A stretch of 34,222 nt of DNA from Dehalococcoides sp. JdFR-56 (GTDB lineage Bacteria > Chloroflexota > Dehalococcoidia > Dehalococcoidales > RBG-16-60-22). A program made the translations under genes and the position numbers. This document shows positions 1-8,804 of this stretch, in pieces. Numbering within the stretch: position 1 is the first letter of the stretch; each line of letters starts with the position of its first letter. The notes beneath the pieces are model-generated. The model was given only the letters and a program-made list of their open reading frames with translations, ran no database searches and had not been told where the DNA came from. Where the stretch lies: NCBI GenBank assembly GCA_002011495.1, contig MTNR01000031.1, positions 1-34,222 on the forward strand. Reading direction: 5' to 3'.

Positions 1-82
1 ACTACCTGTTTGATAGGCCGCAGGTGTAAGCGCAGCAATGCGTTGAGCTGAGCGGTACTAATGGCCGAGGGCTTGACCTGCT
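1..82 (+). rRNA. 23S ribosomal RNA, 3' end (truncated by window start)
   Basis: Sequence ...gcaatgcgttgagctgagcggtactaatggccgagggcttgacctg matches the conserved 3' terminus of bacterial 23S rRNA (gcggtactaatng..cgaggcttgacc). The exact 3' end is approximate. Confidence 0.93.
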
Positions 83-116
83 TCAGAGTTGGTATTAGTC
101 TAGTTTGGATTAAGAG

Positions 117-152
117 AATCTACGGTGGCTTTAGGCTGCCGTAGATTTTTTT
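117..152 (+). terminator. Intrinsic terminator downstream of 23S rRNA
   Basis: AATCTACGG ... CCGTAGATT 9-bp stem followed by a T-rich run (ttttttttattt). Confidence 0.85.
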
Positions 153-254
153 TATTTTGAACCTCTGCTGCTGCGCATTCTTTCCCACCCACCCGCCCTT
201 GGGGCGTCGGCGCTTTATCCCATAGGTTTCTTCCCACCTCCGAGTGGGGCGTTT

Positions 255-282
255 AAGAGGGGTGTTAGCCCCTCTTTTTTAA
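255..282 (+). terminator. Second intrinsic terminator
   Basis: AGAGGGG TGTTAG CCCCTCT followed by TTTTTT. Confidence 0.8.
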
Positions 283-290
283 TTTCTTCC

Positions 291-328
291 TCCTCTCCTT
301 CAAAGGGGGGAACTCAAGGGGGTGAGGT
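291..328. repeat. Dispersed intergenic repeat, copy A (degenerate)
   Basis: tcctctccttcaaaggggggaactcaagggggtgaggt; shares CCTCTCCTT...AAGGGGGTGAGGT with 7631-7674. Confidence 0.45.
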
Positions 329-435
329 AGAAAGTTAACTTACAACAAAAGGCTTGCATTGTCGCTTATTTAGTGATAAAGTTAAATACGGCGTGAAACG
401 CAGCATTATTGAGCGTAAAACTAGGGATAATATTG

Positions 436-471
436 GCTATCTTTGGACCGCTCTCCAAAGATAGCTTTTTT
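436..471 (+). terminator. Terminator-like hairpin in the leader of the flavoprotein operon (possible attenuator)
   Basis: GCTATCTTTGGA (436-447) / TCCAAAGATAGC (454-465) perfect 12-bp stem, 6-nt loop, then TTTTTT; lies 30 nt upstream of the ATG at 502. Confidence 0.8.
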
Positions 472-501
472 GTTGTCCACAAAGGCATGGAGGGTGTATA
501 G

Positions 502-1335
502 ATGTACAAGATACTGCTGAGGGAGAACCTTGTGCCCAATATCCATCTCTTCAAGATTGAGGCGCCGGCGGTGGCCAAAAAAGCTCAGCCCGGGCAGTTC
601 GTCGTCGTCAGGATTGATGAGCGAGGTGAGCGCATTCCGCTGACGGTGGCTGACTGGGATGAGGCCAGCGTTAGCGTCGTTTTCATGGAGGTGGGGACCA
701 CCACCCGGCGTCTGGCCACGCTGCGCGCCGGCGATGCTATTGCCGATTTCGTCGGGCCGCTGGGCCTACCCACCCACATTGAGAAATTCGGCACCGTCTG
801 CTGTGTGGCCGGCGGCGTTGGCGTGGCCCCGGTGGTGCCCATCGCCCGAGCCTTGAGGAGCCAGGGCAACAAGGTCATCTCCATCCTGGGCGCACGCAGC
901 AAAAGCCTGCTCTTCTGGGAGGAGGAGCTGCGCAGCGTCAGCGACCGGCTGATCGTGACCACGGATGATGGTTCCTACGGCCGCAAGGGGGTGGTGACGG
1001 AGCCCTTGAAGGAGCTTCTGGAGGGTGATGAGAAGATTGACCGGGTGATCGCCATCGGGCCGGCTATCATGATGAAGTTCTGCGCCAAGACCACCGAGCC
1101 CTTCGGCGTGAAGACCATCGTGAGTTTGAACCCGATAATGGTTGATGGCACCGGCATGTGCGGCTGCTGCCGGGTATCCGTTGGCGGCGTCACCAGGTTC
1201 ACCTGCGTTGACGGCCCTGACTTTGATGGCCATCAGGTGGACTGGGACTTGCTCCTTGCCCGCCAGCGAACCTATCTTGACGAGGAAAAGCGCTCTCTCG
1301 AGCTGTGGCAGCATCAGTGTGGTGAGCGTACTTAG
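502..1335 (+). CDS. Ferredoxin-NADP+ reductase/sulfide dehydrogenase-type FAD/NAD-binding subunit (NfnA/SudB-like, DHOD electron-transfer-subunit fold)
   Basis: 277 aa; GGVGVAPVVPIARAL nucleotide-binding motif; C-terminal GTGMCGCCRVSVGG...FTCVDGPDFDGH 2Fe-2S cysteine motif; followed by its usual partner. Confidence 0.9.
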   Translation: MYKILLRENLVPNIHLFKIEAPAVAKKAQPGQFVVVRIDERGERIPLTVADWDEASVSVVFMEVGTTTRRLATLRAGDAIADFVGPLGLPTHIEKFGTVCCVAGGVGVAPVVPIARALRSQGNKVISILGARSKSLLFWEEELRSVSDRLIVTTDDGSYGRKGVVTEPLKELLEGDEKIDRVIAIGPAIMMKFCAKTTEPFGVKTIVSLNPIMVDGTGMCGCCRVSVGGVTRFTCVDGPDFDGHQVDWDLLLARQRTYLDEEKRSLELWQHQCGERT

Positions 1336-1351
1336 GAGGTAATGAGTAGCG

Positions 1352-2746
1352 ATGGCGCAACTGAATCTGAACCGAGTGGAGATGCCCAAGCAGACGCCCG
1401 AACAAAGGGCGAAGAACTATAACGAGGTGGCCTTAGGCTATAGCTGGGAGCAGGCTCTGGAGGAGGCCGAGCGCTGCATCCAGTGCCCCAAACACCCCTG
1501 CAAGGCGGGCTGCCCGGTGCAGGTGGATATCCCTGAATTTATCCTGGCCCTGCGGGAGGGGAGGATGGAGGAGGCGGTCAAGATACTGAAGAATAAGAAC
1601 TCACTGCCTGGCATCTGCGGGCGGGTCTGCCCCCAGGAGACGCAGTGCGAGGTGGTCTGCACGCTGGCCAAGAAAGGTGGCCAGATCGCCATCGGCAGAC
1701 TTGAGCGCTACGTGGCTGACTGGGAGCGGGAGCATATGGGGGCGCTGCCAGCAACCCCAGCGCCGCCCAGCGGGAAGAAAGTGGCGGTGGTGGGCTCGGG
1801 GCCAGCCGGGCTCACCGCGGCGGCGGACCTGGCCAAGATGGGGCATGGCGTTACCATCTTTGAGGCGCTGCACGTGGCCGGTGGGGTGCTGATGTACGGC
1901 ATCCCTGAATTCAGGTTACCTAAGGAGATCGTGCAGAATGAGGTCAATTACGTCGCCTCGCTGGGAGTGGAAATCCAGTTGGACGCGGTGGTGGGCAAGC
2001 TGATGACCATTGATGAGCTGCTTAGTAACGGCTATGACGCCGTCTTCCTGGGCACCGGCGCCGGGCTTCCCATGTTCCTGGGCTGCCCTGGGGAGAACCT
2101 CTGCGGCATTTATTCCGCCAATGAGTTTTTGACCCGGGTCAACCTGATGAAGGCGTACAAGTTCCCTGAGTATGATACCCCGGTCAGGATTGGCCGAAGG
2201 GTGGCGGTCATTGGCGGGGGCAATGTGGCCATGGACTCCGCTCGGTGCGCCCTCAGGCTTGGCGCCGAGAAAGTCTATATTATTTACCGGCGCTCTGAGG
2301 CGGAGATGCCCGCCCGGCGTGAGGAGGTGGAGAATGCCAAGGAGGAAGGCATTGAGTTCCGCCTGCTCACCAACCCCAAGCAATTTCTGGGTGACGATAA
2401 GGGCAATGTGGTGGCTATGGAGTGTTATGAGATGGAGCTGGGCGAGCCTGATGAGAGCGGCCGCCGCCGCCCCATCGTCAAGGAGGGCAGCGAGTTCACC
2501 ATTGAGGTTGATGTGGTCATCGTGGCGCTGGGCACCACCCCCAACCCGCTCATTGCGCAGACCACCCCTGGTCTGGAGACCACCAAGCGGGGCACGGTGG
2601 TGGCTGATGAAGTTACCGGCAAGACCAAGAAAGATAAGGTCTGGGCGGGTGGTGACATTGTTACCGGCGCCGCCACGGTGATTTCTGCCATGGGGGCAGG
2701 TAAACGCGCCGCCGCGGATATAGATAAATACCTTAAGGGCGAGTAG
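1352..2746 (+). CDS. gltA: NADPH-dependent glutamate synthase small-subunit-like flavoprotein (GltA/NfnB-like)
   Basis: 464 aa; N-terminal cysteine cluster (CIQCPKHPCKAGCP, CGRVCPQETQCE), GSGPAGLTAAADLA FAD motif, GGGNVAMDSAR NADPH motif. Confidence 0.92.
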   Translation: MAQLNLNRVEMPKQTPEQRAKNYNEVALGYSWEQALEEAERCIQCPKHPCKAGCPVQVDIPEFILALREGRMEEAVKILKNKNSLPGICGRVCPQETQCEVVCTLAKKGGQIAIGRLERYVADWEREHMGALPATPAPPSGKKVAVVGSGPAGLTAAADLAKMGHGVTIFEALHVAGGVLMYGIPEFRLPKEIVQNEVNYVASLGVEIQLDAVVGKLMTIDELLSNGYDAVFLGTGAGLPMFLGCPGENLCGIYSANEFLTRVNLMKAYKFPEYDTPVRIGRRVAVIGGGNVAMDSARCALRLGAEKVYIIYRRSEAEMPARREEVENAKEEGIEFRLLTNPKQFLGDDKGNVVAMECYEMELGEPDESGRRRPIVKEGSEFTIEVDVVIVALGTTPNPLIAQTTPGLETTKRGTVVADEVTGKTKKDKVWAGGDIVTGAATVISAMGAGKRAAADIDKYLKGE

Positions 2747-2770
2747 GCTTTAAATTGCTAGGGATATTAA

Positions 2771-2797
2771 GGGGGGCTCTAAAGCCCCCCTTTATTT
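2771..2797. terminator. Bidirectional-type terminator between convergent gltA and SDR gene
   Basis: GGGGGGCT CTAA AGCCCCCC followed by tttattttta. Confidence 0.8.
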
Positions 2798-3592
2798 TTA
2801 CCCCATCCTCTGCCCACCGAAGACGTTGATCCAGCTGCCAGTGATGTAAGCGGATAGGTCTGAGGCGAGGAAGAGCACGGCATTGGCGATGTCCTGGGGG
2901 GTGCCCAGCACCTCCGTCTCCACGCCTCCGCGACGGAAGGGGATCATCCTGCCCATGGCCTCCAGCTGGGCGGGGCTAAAAGTGGCCCCTTCTGTCTTTA
3001 CCGGGCCCGGGTTGACCACATTGACGTTGATCCCGTACTTAGCCACCCACCTGGCGATGAGCATGCTCATGCCCATGACGCCCGCTTTGGCCGCGGAATA
3101 GGAAGGGGTAGCGAAATAGCCACCATTGAGGCCGGCGAGGGAGCCGATGCTGATGATTTTCCCTGAACGCTGCTGGATCATGGGCTTGAGGACGGCGCGT
3201 ATGCAGTAGAACACCCCGGTGAGGTCAACCGCAATCTCCTCCGCCCACCGCTCGTCGGTTAAGTTGAGGATATGGTCTACCTCGGATGGGTCAGCGGCAC
3301 TAAGCGTCTGGGGCAATATTGCGGCGTTATTCACCAGAATATCTATTTTCCCCCAGGTGCTGAGCACCTGCTCGGCCGCTTGGTTGACCTGGGCGCTATT
3401 GGAGACGTCTGTCTTTATCGCCAGGGCCTGTCTTCCCAGCGCCCTTATCTCCCGGGCGGTCTCTTCTATGGTGGCCGGAGTTCTCCCCCAGATGGAGACA
3501 TCAGCGCCCTCTCTGGCCAGGGTCAGGGCGATGGCCTTGCCCAGACCTCTCCCGCCTCCGGTGACGATGGCCACTTTATCCTTGAGCAGCAT
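2798..3592 (-). CDS. SDR family oxidoreductase (3-oxoacyl-ACP reductase-like)
   Basis: 264 aa; TGGGRGLG cofactor motif, NNAA, S...YSAAKAG catalytic triad, C-terminal YITGSWINVFGGQ. Confidence 0.92.
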   Translation of the reverse strand: MLLKDKVAIVTGGGRGLGKAIALTLAREGADVSIWGRTPATIEETAREIRALGRQALAIKTDVSNSAQVNQAAEQVLSTWGKIDILVNNAAILPQTLSAADPSEVDHILNLTDERWAEEIAVDLTGVFYCIRAVLKPMIQQRSGKIISIGSLAGLNGGYFATPSYSAAKAGVMGMSMLIARWVAKYGINVNVVNPGPVKTEGATFSPAQLEAMGRMIPFRRGGVETEVLGTPQDIANAVLFLASDLSAYITGSWINVFGGQRMG

Positions 3593-3750
3593 CTTCTCCT
3601 CCTTTGACTTGCCTACGAATCAGTAACGATACTTTAGGCCGCCGAGCTTATTTTTGTCAAACTAGCCCAAATTCCCTTGAGCATGGTGCTAACTAAAGGG
3701 ACTTCTTTTCGTTTTATATAATGAAGACGATTTTTAAGCGGGAGGCCGAA

Positions 3751-3957
3751 ATGAGGGGAGATAAATCTTTGAGCCTATTGCTGATGGTGCTCTTCGCTGT
3801 GGCCGGTAGCGCCGTTCTGGCGCTAGTTTGGCTGCGGCCAATGCCGGCGCTGGAAAGGGGGCTGGCTACCTTCATCGGCGCCTTCGGGCTCCTGGTGGCG
3901 CTAAAGCAGGTGCCGCAGCTTAGGTCGGTTAAGGTTGAGGTGCGGGATAAGAGCTGA
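3751..3957 (+). CDS. Small putative two-TM membrane protein
   Basis: Within ORF 3721-3957; ATG at 3751 is preceded by gggagg, so it is a better start than 3721. Two hydrophobic segments (LSLLLMVLFAVAGSAVLALVWL; GLATFIGAFGLLVAL). Confidence 0.6.
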   Translation: MRGDKSLSLLLMVLFAVAGSAVLALVWLRPMPALERGLATFIGAFGLLVALKQVPQLRSVKVEVRDKS

Positions 3958-4046
3958 GGGCGCTTAAAGTCAGCGGCAAATTATAAGGAAGTGGCGATGG
4001 CTGCTTCCTTTTCTTTTGGCCTCAAATTCCGTAGAATAGACTCAAG

Positions 4047-6626
4047 ATGAGAGAGCGTGCCACCCCCATCCGGCAGCAGTACCTCAGGATCAAGCGGAAG
4101 TACCCCGATGCCATTGTCCTCTTCCGCCTGGGGGATTTCTACGAGACCTTTGATGAGGATGCCAAGATAACCTCACGGGAGCTGGAGATCGTGCTCACCT
4201 CCAGGGAGATGGGGAAGGGGAACAAGGTGCCGCTGGCGGGCATCCCGTACCACGCTCTGGATAACTACCTGGCTAAGTTAATCAATCGCGGCTACAAAGT
4301 GGCCATCTGCGAGCAGGTAACCAAACCCGGCCAGACCAAGGGGCTGGTTGAGCGTGAGGTGGTTCGCCTGGTAACGCCGGGCACGGTGGTTGAGCCCAGC
4401 CTCCTTGATAGCAAGCGGAATAATTACCTGGTCAGTCTGGTGCTGGGTGAAGGGAGGGCGGGGCTAGCCTACGTTGACATCACCACCAGCGAATTTGCCA
4501 CCACTGAACTACCGCTGGAGAGGCTAGTCACTGAGCTGGAGCGGCTCAAACCATCAGAGATTATCGCCGCTCATGGCGCTGAACTATCCGCCCTGGCATT
4601 AGAGGCCCCGGTAACCCGCCTTGATGATTACTGGTTTGAGCTGGAGATAGCGCAGCAAACTCTGCTTCAGCACTTTGGTGTGGCTGCCCTTGATGGCTAT
4701 GGCTGTGCCCATCTTCCCCTGGCGATAAGCGCCGCCGGCGCGGTCATCCATTACCTTCAGGAAACGCAAAAAGGAGGCCTGGGGCAGATAACCCATCTTT
4801 CCACCTACGCCACCGATTCATTCATGGCGCTGGATGTGCAGACCCAGAGAAACTTAGAGCTCTTCCAGACCAGCCGCACTGGGGCGGTGGCAGGCTCGCT
4901 TCTCTCCGTTATTGACCTGACCAGAACAGCCATCGGGGGGAGGCTGCTCAAAAGGTGGCTAGGGCAGCCTTTACTTGACATAACGGAGCTCACCAGGCGG
5001 CAGGATATTATTGACTGGTTCTGCCGTAATACTCTAGCGCGCAGTCAAGTGATTTCCCTGCTGGGGGAGGTGGCTGACCTGGAGCGGCTGATCAACCGGA
5101 TAAGGAGCGGTATCGCCATCCCCCGGGAGCTGGTTACCCTGCGGCGCAGCCTTGAGGTCATCCCCAGGCTCAAGGAGATACTGGAAAGCGGCACGGGTGA
5201 CCAGATAGCCTGGCTAAGGGATGAGCTCAAACCCCAGCCGGAGGTGGTTTATTTGATTTCCCAGGCGCTGGTGGATGAGCCCTCCTCCACCATGGGTGAG
5301 GGGGAGGTCATCAGGCAGGGCTTTTCTCAGGAGCTGGACAACCTCCGTCTGGCCACGAGGAATGCCAAACAGTATCTGGCTAATCTGGAGCGTAAAGAGC
5401 GGGAGAGGACCGGGATTAAATCGCTGAAGATAGGCTTTAACCAGGTCTTTGGCTATTATATTGAGGTGTCCAAGGCAAATCTTGGCCAGGTGCCTCAGGA
5501 TTACATCCGCAAGCAGACGCTGGTCGGTGGGGAGCGTTTCTTCACCCCGGAGCTAAAAGAGTATGAATCGCTGATTCTGAACGCCCGGGAGCGAACCACA
5601 GAACTAGAGACGGCGCTCTTTCAGCAGGTCTGCCGTCAGGTGGCCGCCGCCAGCGAAGCCGTCTTGGCGGTGGCGAGGACCATAGCTCAGCTTGATGTTT
5701 TCTCCAGTTTAGCCGAGGTGGCGGTGCGCTATCATTACGTCCGCCCCGAGCTTAACACGGGCAGTGAGATTGTAATCAAGCAGGGACGCCATCCCGTGGT
5801 GGAGCGAACGCTGCTTGATAGCGGCTTTGTGCCCAACGATACCTATCTTTCCAACGATGATGCTCAGCTCATTGTGCTCACTGGCCCCAATATGTCCGGG
5901 AAGTCCACCTACCTGCGGCAGGTGGCCCTGATTGTGCTGCTGGCGCAGATCGGCAGCTTCGTCCCTGCCGAGGCGGCCACCATTGGCATCGTTGACCGCA
6001 TCTTTACCCGCATCGGCGCCGGGGAGGACATCGCCGCCGGGCGATCCACCTTCATGGTGGAGATGATTGAGACGGCCAATATCCTGAATAATGCCACCCC
6101 CCGCTCGCTCATCATCCTTGACGAGATCGGGCGGGGCACCAGCACCTATGATGGGCTTTCCATCGCCCGCGCCGTCGCCGAGTACATCCACAACTATCCT
6201 CGGCTCGGGGCCAAGACCCTCTTTGCCACCCATTACCATGAGATGGTGGAACTGGCCAGTTACCTGCCCCGGGTGAAGAATTTCAACGTGGCGGTGAGGG
6301 AGGAGGGTGGGGAGGTCACCTTCCTCTATAAGATTGTGCCCGGCGGCGTGGACAAGAGCTATGGCATCCATGTGGCGCAGCTGGCGGGCCTGCCCAAGTC
6401 AGTGGTGCACCGTGCCCAGGAGGTGTTAAAGGAGCTTGAGGGAGATAGCCGGATGGCCAAGCCCTTGCCCCGCAGACGCCCGCGGGAGGCGGCGCAGCAG
6501 CTATCCTTCTTTGCCCCCAAACCCCCGCTACTAGAGGAGCTGGAGAAGCTGGACATAGACTCAATGACGCCGCTGGAGGCGCTGAACAAGCTCTATGAGT
6601 TGCAGAAGAGGGCGAGGGAAGGATAG
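4047..6626 (+). CDS. mutS: DNA mismatch repair protein MutS
   Basis: 859 aa; N-terminal QYLRIKRKYPDAIVLFRLGDFYETF, Walker A TGPNMSGKSTYLRQVA, LIILDEIGRGTSTYDGLSIA, FATHYHEM. Confidence 0.98.
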   Translation: MRERATPIRQQYLRIKRKYPDAIVLFRLGDFYETFDEDAKITSRELEIVLTSREMGKGNKVPLAGIPYHALDNYLAKLINRGYKVAICEQVTKPGQTKGLVEREVVRLVTPGTVVEPSLLDSKRNNYLVSLVLGEGRAGLAYVDITTSEFATTELPLERLVTELERLKPSEIIAAHGAELSALALEAPVTRLDDYWFELEIAQQTLLQHFGVAALDGYGCAHLPLAISAAGAVIHYLQETQKGGLGQITHLSTYATDSFMALDVQTQRNLELFQTSRTGAVAGSLLSVIDLTRTAIGGRLLKRWLGQPLLDITELTRRQDIIDWFCRNTLARSQVISLLGEVADLERLINRIRSGIAIPRELVTLRRSLEVIPRLKEILESGTGDQIAWLRDELKPQPEVVYLISQALVDEPSSTMGEGEVIRQGFSQELDNLRLATRNAKQYLANLERKERERTGIKSLKIGFNQVFGYYIEVSKANLGQVPQDYIRKQTLVGGERFFTPELKEYESLILNARERTTELETALFQQVCRQVAAASEAVLAVARTIAQLDVFSSLAEVAVRYHYVRPELNTGSEIVIKQGRHPVVERTLLDSGFVPNDTYLSNDDAQLIVLTGPNMSGKSTYLRQVALIVLLAQIGSFVPAEAATIGIVDRIFTRIGAGEDIAAGRSTFMVEMIETANILNNATPRSLIILDEIGRGTSTYDGLSIARAVAEYIHNYPRLGAKTLFATHYHEMVELASYLPRVKNFNVAVREEGGEVTFLYKIVPGGVDKSYGIHVAQLAGLPKSVVHRAQEVLKELEGDSRMAKPLPRRRPREAAQQLSFFAPKPPLLEELEKLDIDSMTPLEALNKLYELQKRAREG

Positions 6627-6688
6627 AAATCCGGCCCTGATTTGTAGGCTTGGGGCATTAGTGCTAAAATATGATAGGCTAAGCTTGA

Positions 6689-6729
6689 TGACATCCCCCT
6701 GGGGATAATGTCAGGCGGGATGTTTTTTT
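6689..6729 (+). terminator. Terminator/alternative hairpin downstream of mutS
   Basis: ACATCCC (6691-6697) pairs with GGGATGT (6717-6723), followed by a T run. A competing stem TGACAT-CCCC / GGGG-ATA-ATGTCA uses the same 5' arm. Confidence 0.55.
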
Positions 6730-6801
6730 ATGCCATTTTTAGGGGATTTTTATCTCTTTTGAGATAGGAGGATGGTTTAATCTCTCCAGAACACTGAGAA
6801 T

Positions 6802-7611
6802 TTGTTATTTAAGGAAGGCAGGATGACCAAGAGGATACGGAGCCAACGGATAAAGGTGGGGGAACTTGATATCCACTACCTCACGGGCGGGCAGGGTGAC
6901 CCGCTGATAGTCATCCATGGGGGCAGTACCGGTGCCAGGGCATGGGTGAGAAATATGGAAGAGCTTTCGCAGCGTTACACGGTGTATGTTCCGGATTTGC
7001 CCGGCTTCGGGCACAGCCCGCCGCTGGACGGTGATTATTATATCCCGGAGCTGGTTGACTTTGTGGACAAATTCTCCCACGCCCTGGGGCTCAAGAATTT
7101 CTATCTCATGGGTCATTCCCTCGGTGGTGGCGTGGCGCTGAGCTACGCCCTCAGATTCCCGGACAAGGTAACCAAGCTGGTGCTGGTGAGCAGCCTGTGC
7201 CTGGGGAGAGAGATCGCCCTGTGGGTCAGGTTTCTCTCTCATTGTGTGCCCTGCCGGGCTCTGGGGAAGGCGATGATGGCGGTGCTGAAGGGGGTTAGGT
7301 GGGTGGCGGCTAGGTTATTTGCCACCGTTGAGCTTGTTATACCGCTCTCCAAGTTCAGCTTCTCATTGGGCAGAAAGATAACCACGCTCAGCGAGCAGAC
7401 CACGGTATTATTGAGTGAGCTTTCGGAGATCATGGTGCCCACGCTGGTGGTCTGGGGAGCCAAAGACCCCATCCTGCCGGTAAAGCAAGCTTACGCCGCG
7501 GCGCAGTTAATCCCTAATTGTCAGGTAAAGGTCTTTGAGGATGGTGGGCACAGCGTCTACCGGGATAAGGTTCTGGAGTTTTCCCAGACGCTGACCAAGT
7601 TCCTGGGCTAA
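6802..7611 (+). CDS. Alpha/beta hydrolase
   Basis: 269 aa; HGGSTGARAW oxyanion region, LMGHSLGGG nucleophile elbow, WGAKDPILP Asp, GGHSVYRD His. ATG at 6823 is an alternative start. Confidence 0.88.
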   Translation: MLFKEGRMTKRIRSQRIKVGELDIHYLTGGQGDPLIVIHGGSTGARAWVRNMEELSQRYTVYVPDLPGFGHSPPLDGDYYIPELVDFVDKFSHALGLKNFYLMGHSLGGGVALSYALRFPDKVTKLVLVSSLCLGREIALWVRFLSHCVPCRALGKAMMAVLKGVRWVAARLFATVELVIPLSKFSFSLGRKITTLSEQTTVLLSELSEIMVPTLVVWGAKDPILPVKQAYAAAQLIPNCQVKVFEDGGHSVYRDKVLEFSQTLTKFLG

Positions 7612-7625
7612 TCCCCCCAAACAAA

Positions 7626-7674
7626 GGCCCCCCTCTCCTTTGATAAAAGGAGAGGGGGGCCAAGGGGGTGAGGT
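7626..7674. repeat. Perfect 16-bp inverted repeat plus conserved tail (REP-like/bidirectional terminator), copy B of dispersed repeat
   Basis: GGCCCCCCTCTCCTTT (7626-7641) GATA AAAGGAGAGGGGGGCC (7646-7661) followed by aagggggtgaggt, between convergent genes. Confidence 0.75.
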
Positions 7675-7687
7675 TACCATAGTTTAC

Positions 7688-8185
7688 CTACTTCATTTTG
7701 GCGAAGAAGCCCTGTGGGGTGACCACCGGCATGCCCACGTCCTCATCCATCTGCCGGATTATCTCGGCGTCAGTTACTTCAGCGATTACCGCGTCCAGCG
7801 TGGCCAGCACTGGGTTCCCGCCGGCCACAATGTGCCCGCCGTAGACTTTGCCCTCTTTATCGGAGAAGGTACCGTGCAGGTGAAGCAGCGTCTGGCCATC
7901 CTCTGACTGGAAGATGACCCCATGCATGCTGACCACCTCTATTGGGCCAGGGAGTACCTGGGGGTCAGTATAGCCGGCGCCGAGCTTGGTCTCCGGCTTG
8001 GGGGCAAGCACCTGGTAGGTGAGCTGGCGGATGCTGCCGATGCCAAAGACCACCGCCCCGTACTTAATGCCATTTTCCTCGCAGACCGTTTTCAGGCCAT
8101 TGGTGATGTCAGTGTGGGTTCGTAGTCTCACCGGAATAAATCTGCCGAATTTGCCCACGGCATAATGGGCTCCGAGCTCTCCCAT
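7688..8185 (-). CDS. PPC domain (DUF296) putative DNA-binding protein
   Basis: 165 aa; RFIPVRLRTHTDITNGLK..., GIGSI..., LHLHGTFSDKEGKVYGGHIVAGG; typical PPC/DUF296 with conserved His residues. Confidence 0.85.
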   Translation of the reverse strand: MGELGAHYAVGKFGRFIPVRLRTHTDITNGLKTVCEENGIKYGAVVFGIGSIRQLTYQVLAPKPETKLGAGYTDPQVLPGPIEVVSMHGVIFQSEDGQTLLHLHGTFSDKEGKVYGGHIVAGGNPVLATLDAVIAEVTDAEIIRQMDEDVGMPVVTPQGFFAKMK

Positions 8186-8215
8186 GCTCTTTTTCCTCCT
8201 TTTCCTTTATGCTTT

Positions 8216-8779
8216 CTAGAAACGAGGTTTGCACAGAATCTCTTTGACTCTCAGGTCAAAGAAGTTTTGCGAGTTGACCGGGGTGAGCACCACCGCGGTA
8301 TCCGCGCCCCTGCCGGTGCCCCCGATGGCGATAATCTCCTCATCGGTGCCCACCAGCCCCCCATCAGCCGCCATCATGGCGACCTCGCAGGCCACCTTTA
8401 GCCCATCGCCGAGGACGCGCAGGGTGTTGGCCACTATGTCGCCGATAACGTAAGTGTGGAATTTGTTGCGCACCGCCCGGCTGATGCCGGCAAAAATGTG
8501 GGTGGCAGTGAAGATGACGGCGCCTTGACTTAACACGATTTGGCGGTTCTCCTCGGTGAATTCCTGGCTATTTGGTTCGCGGAAGCCGGTGCTGTGGGTG
8601 ACAATGACCACTCTTAAACCCTGAAGCGCCTTCACTGCTCTTACCGCAGTGTCACCCTGCGTTGATGCCACCACCACTGTCCTGATGCCCAGCTCCTCGG
8701 CTCGCTGCCGAGCAATGCGGAGCACCTCGTCAGTATTCTCGCTGCCCGGCCGCTCAAAATAGACTGTCCTTGACTGCAT
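8216..8779 (-). CDS. Stand-alone pyruvate kinase alpha/beta (C-terminal) domain protein
   Basis: 187 aa; TVYFERPGSENTDEVLRIARQRAEELGIRTVVVASTQGDTAVRA...VVTHSTGFREPNSQEF; no catalytic PK barrel. Confidence 0.8.
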   Translation of the reverse strand: MQSRTVYFERPGSENTDEVLRIARQRAEELGIRTVVVASTQGDTAVRAVKALQGLRVVIVTHSTGFREPNSQEFTEENRQIVLSQGAVIFTATHIFAGISRAVRNKFHTYVIGDIVANTLRVLGDGLKVACEVAMMAADGGLVGTDEEIIAIGGTGRGADTAVVLTPVNSQNFFDLRVKEILCKPRF

Positions 8780-8804
8780 CCTCGTACTTCGGGCTGTGGC
8801 TAGC

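Noticed and set aside
366-578. 70-aa minus-strand ORF over the operon leader
   Set aside because: Overlaps the start of the well-supported CDS at 502 and runs through the terminator-like hairpin; no recognisable domain or RBS support.
5709-6371. 220-aa antisense ORF inside mutS (and similar long antisense ORFs at 766-1389, 1916-2383, 19697-20323, 21992-22510, 23515-24186)
   Set aside because: High-GC coding DNA commonly yields open antisense frames; the compositions look like shadow frames and the opposite strand carries strong conserved domains.
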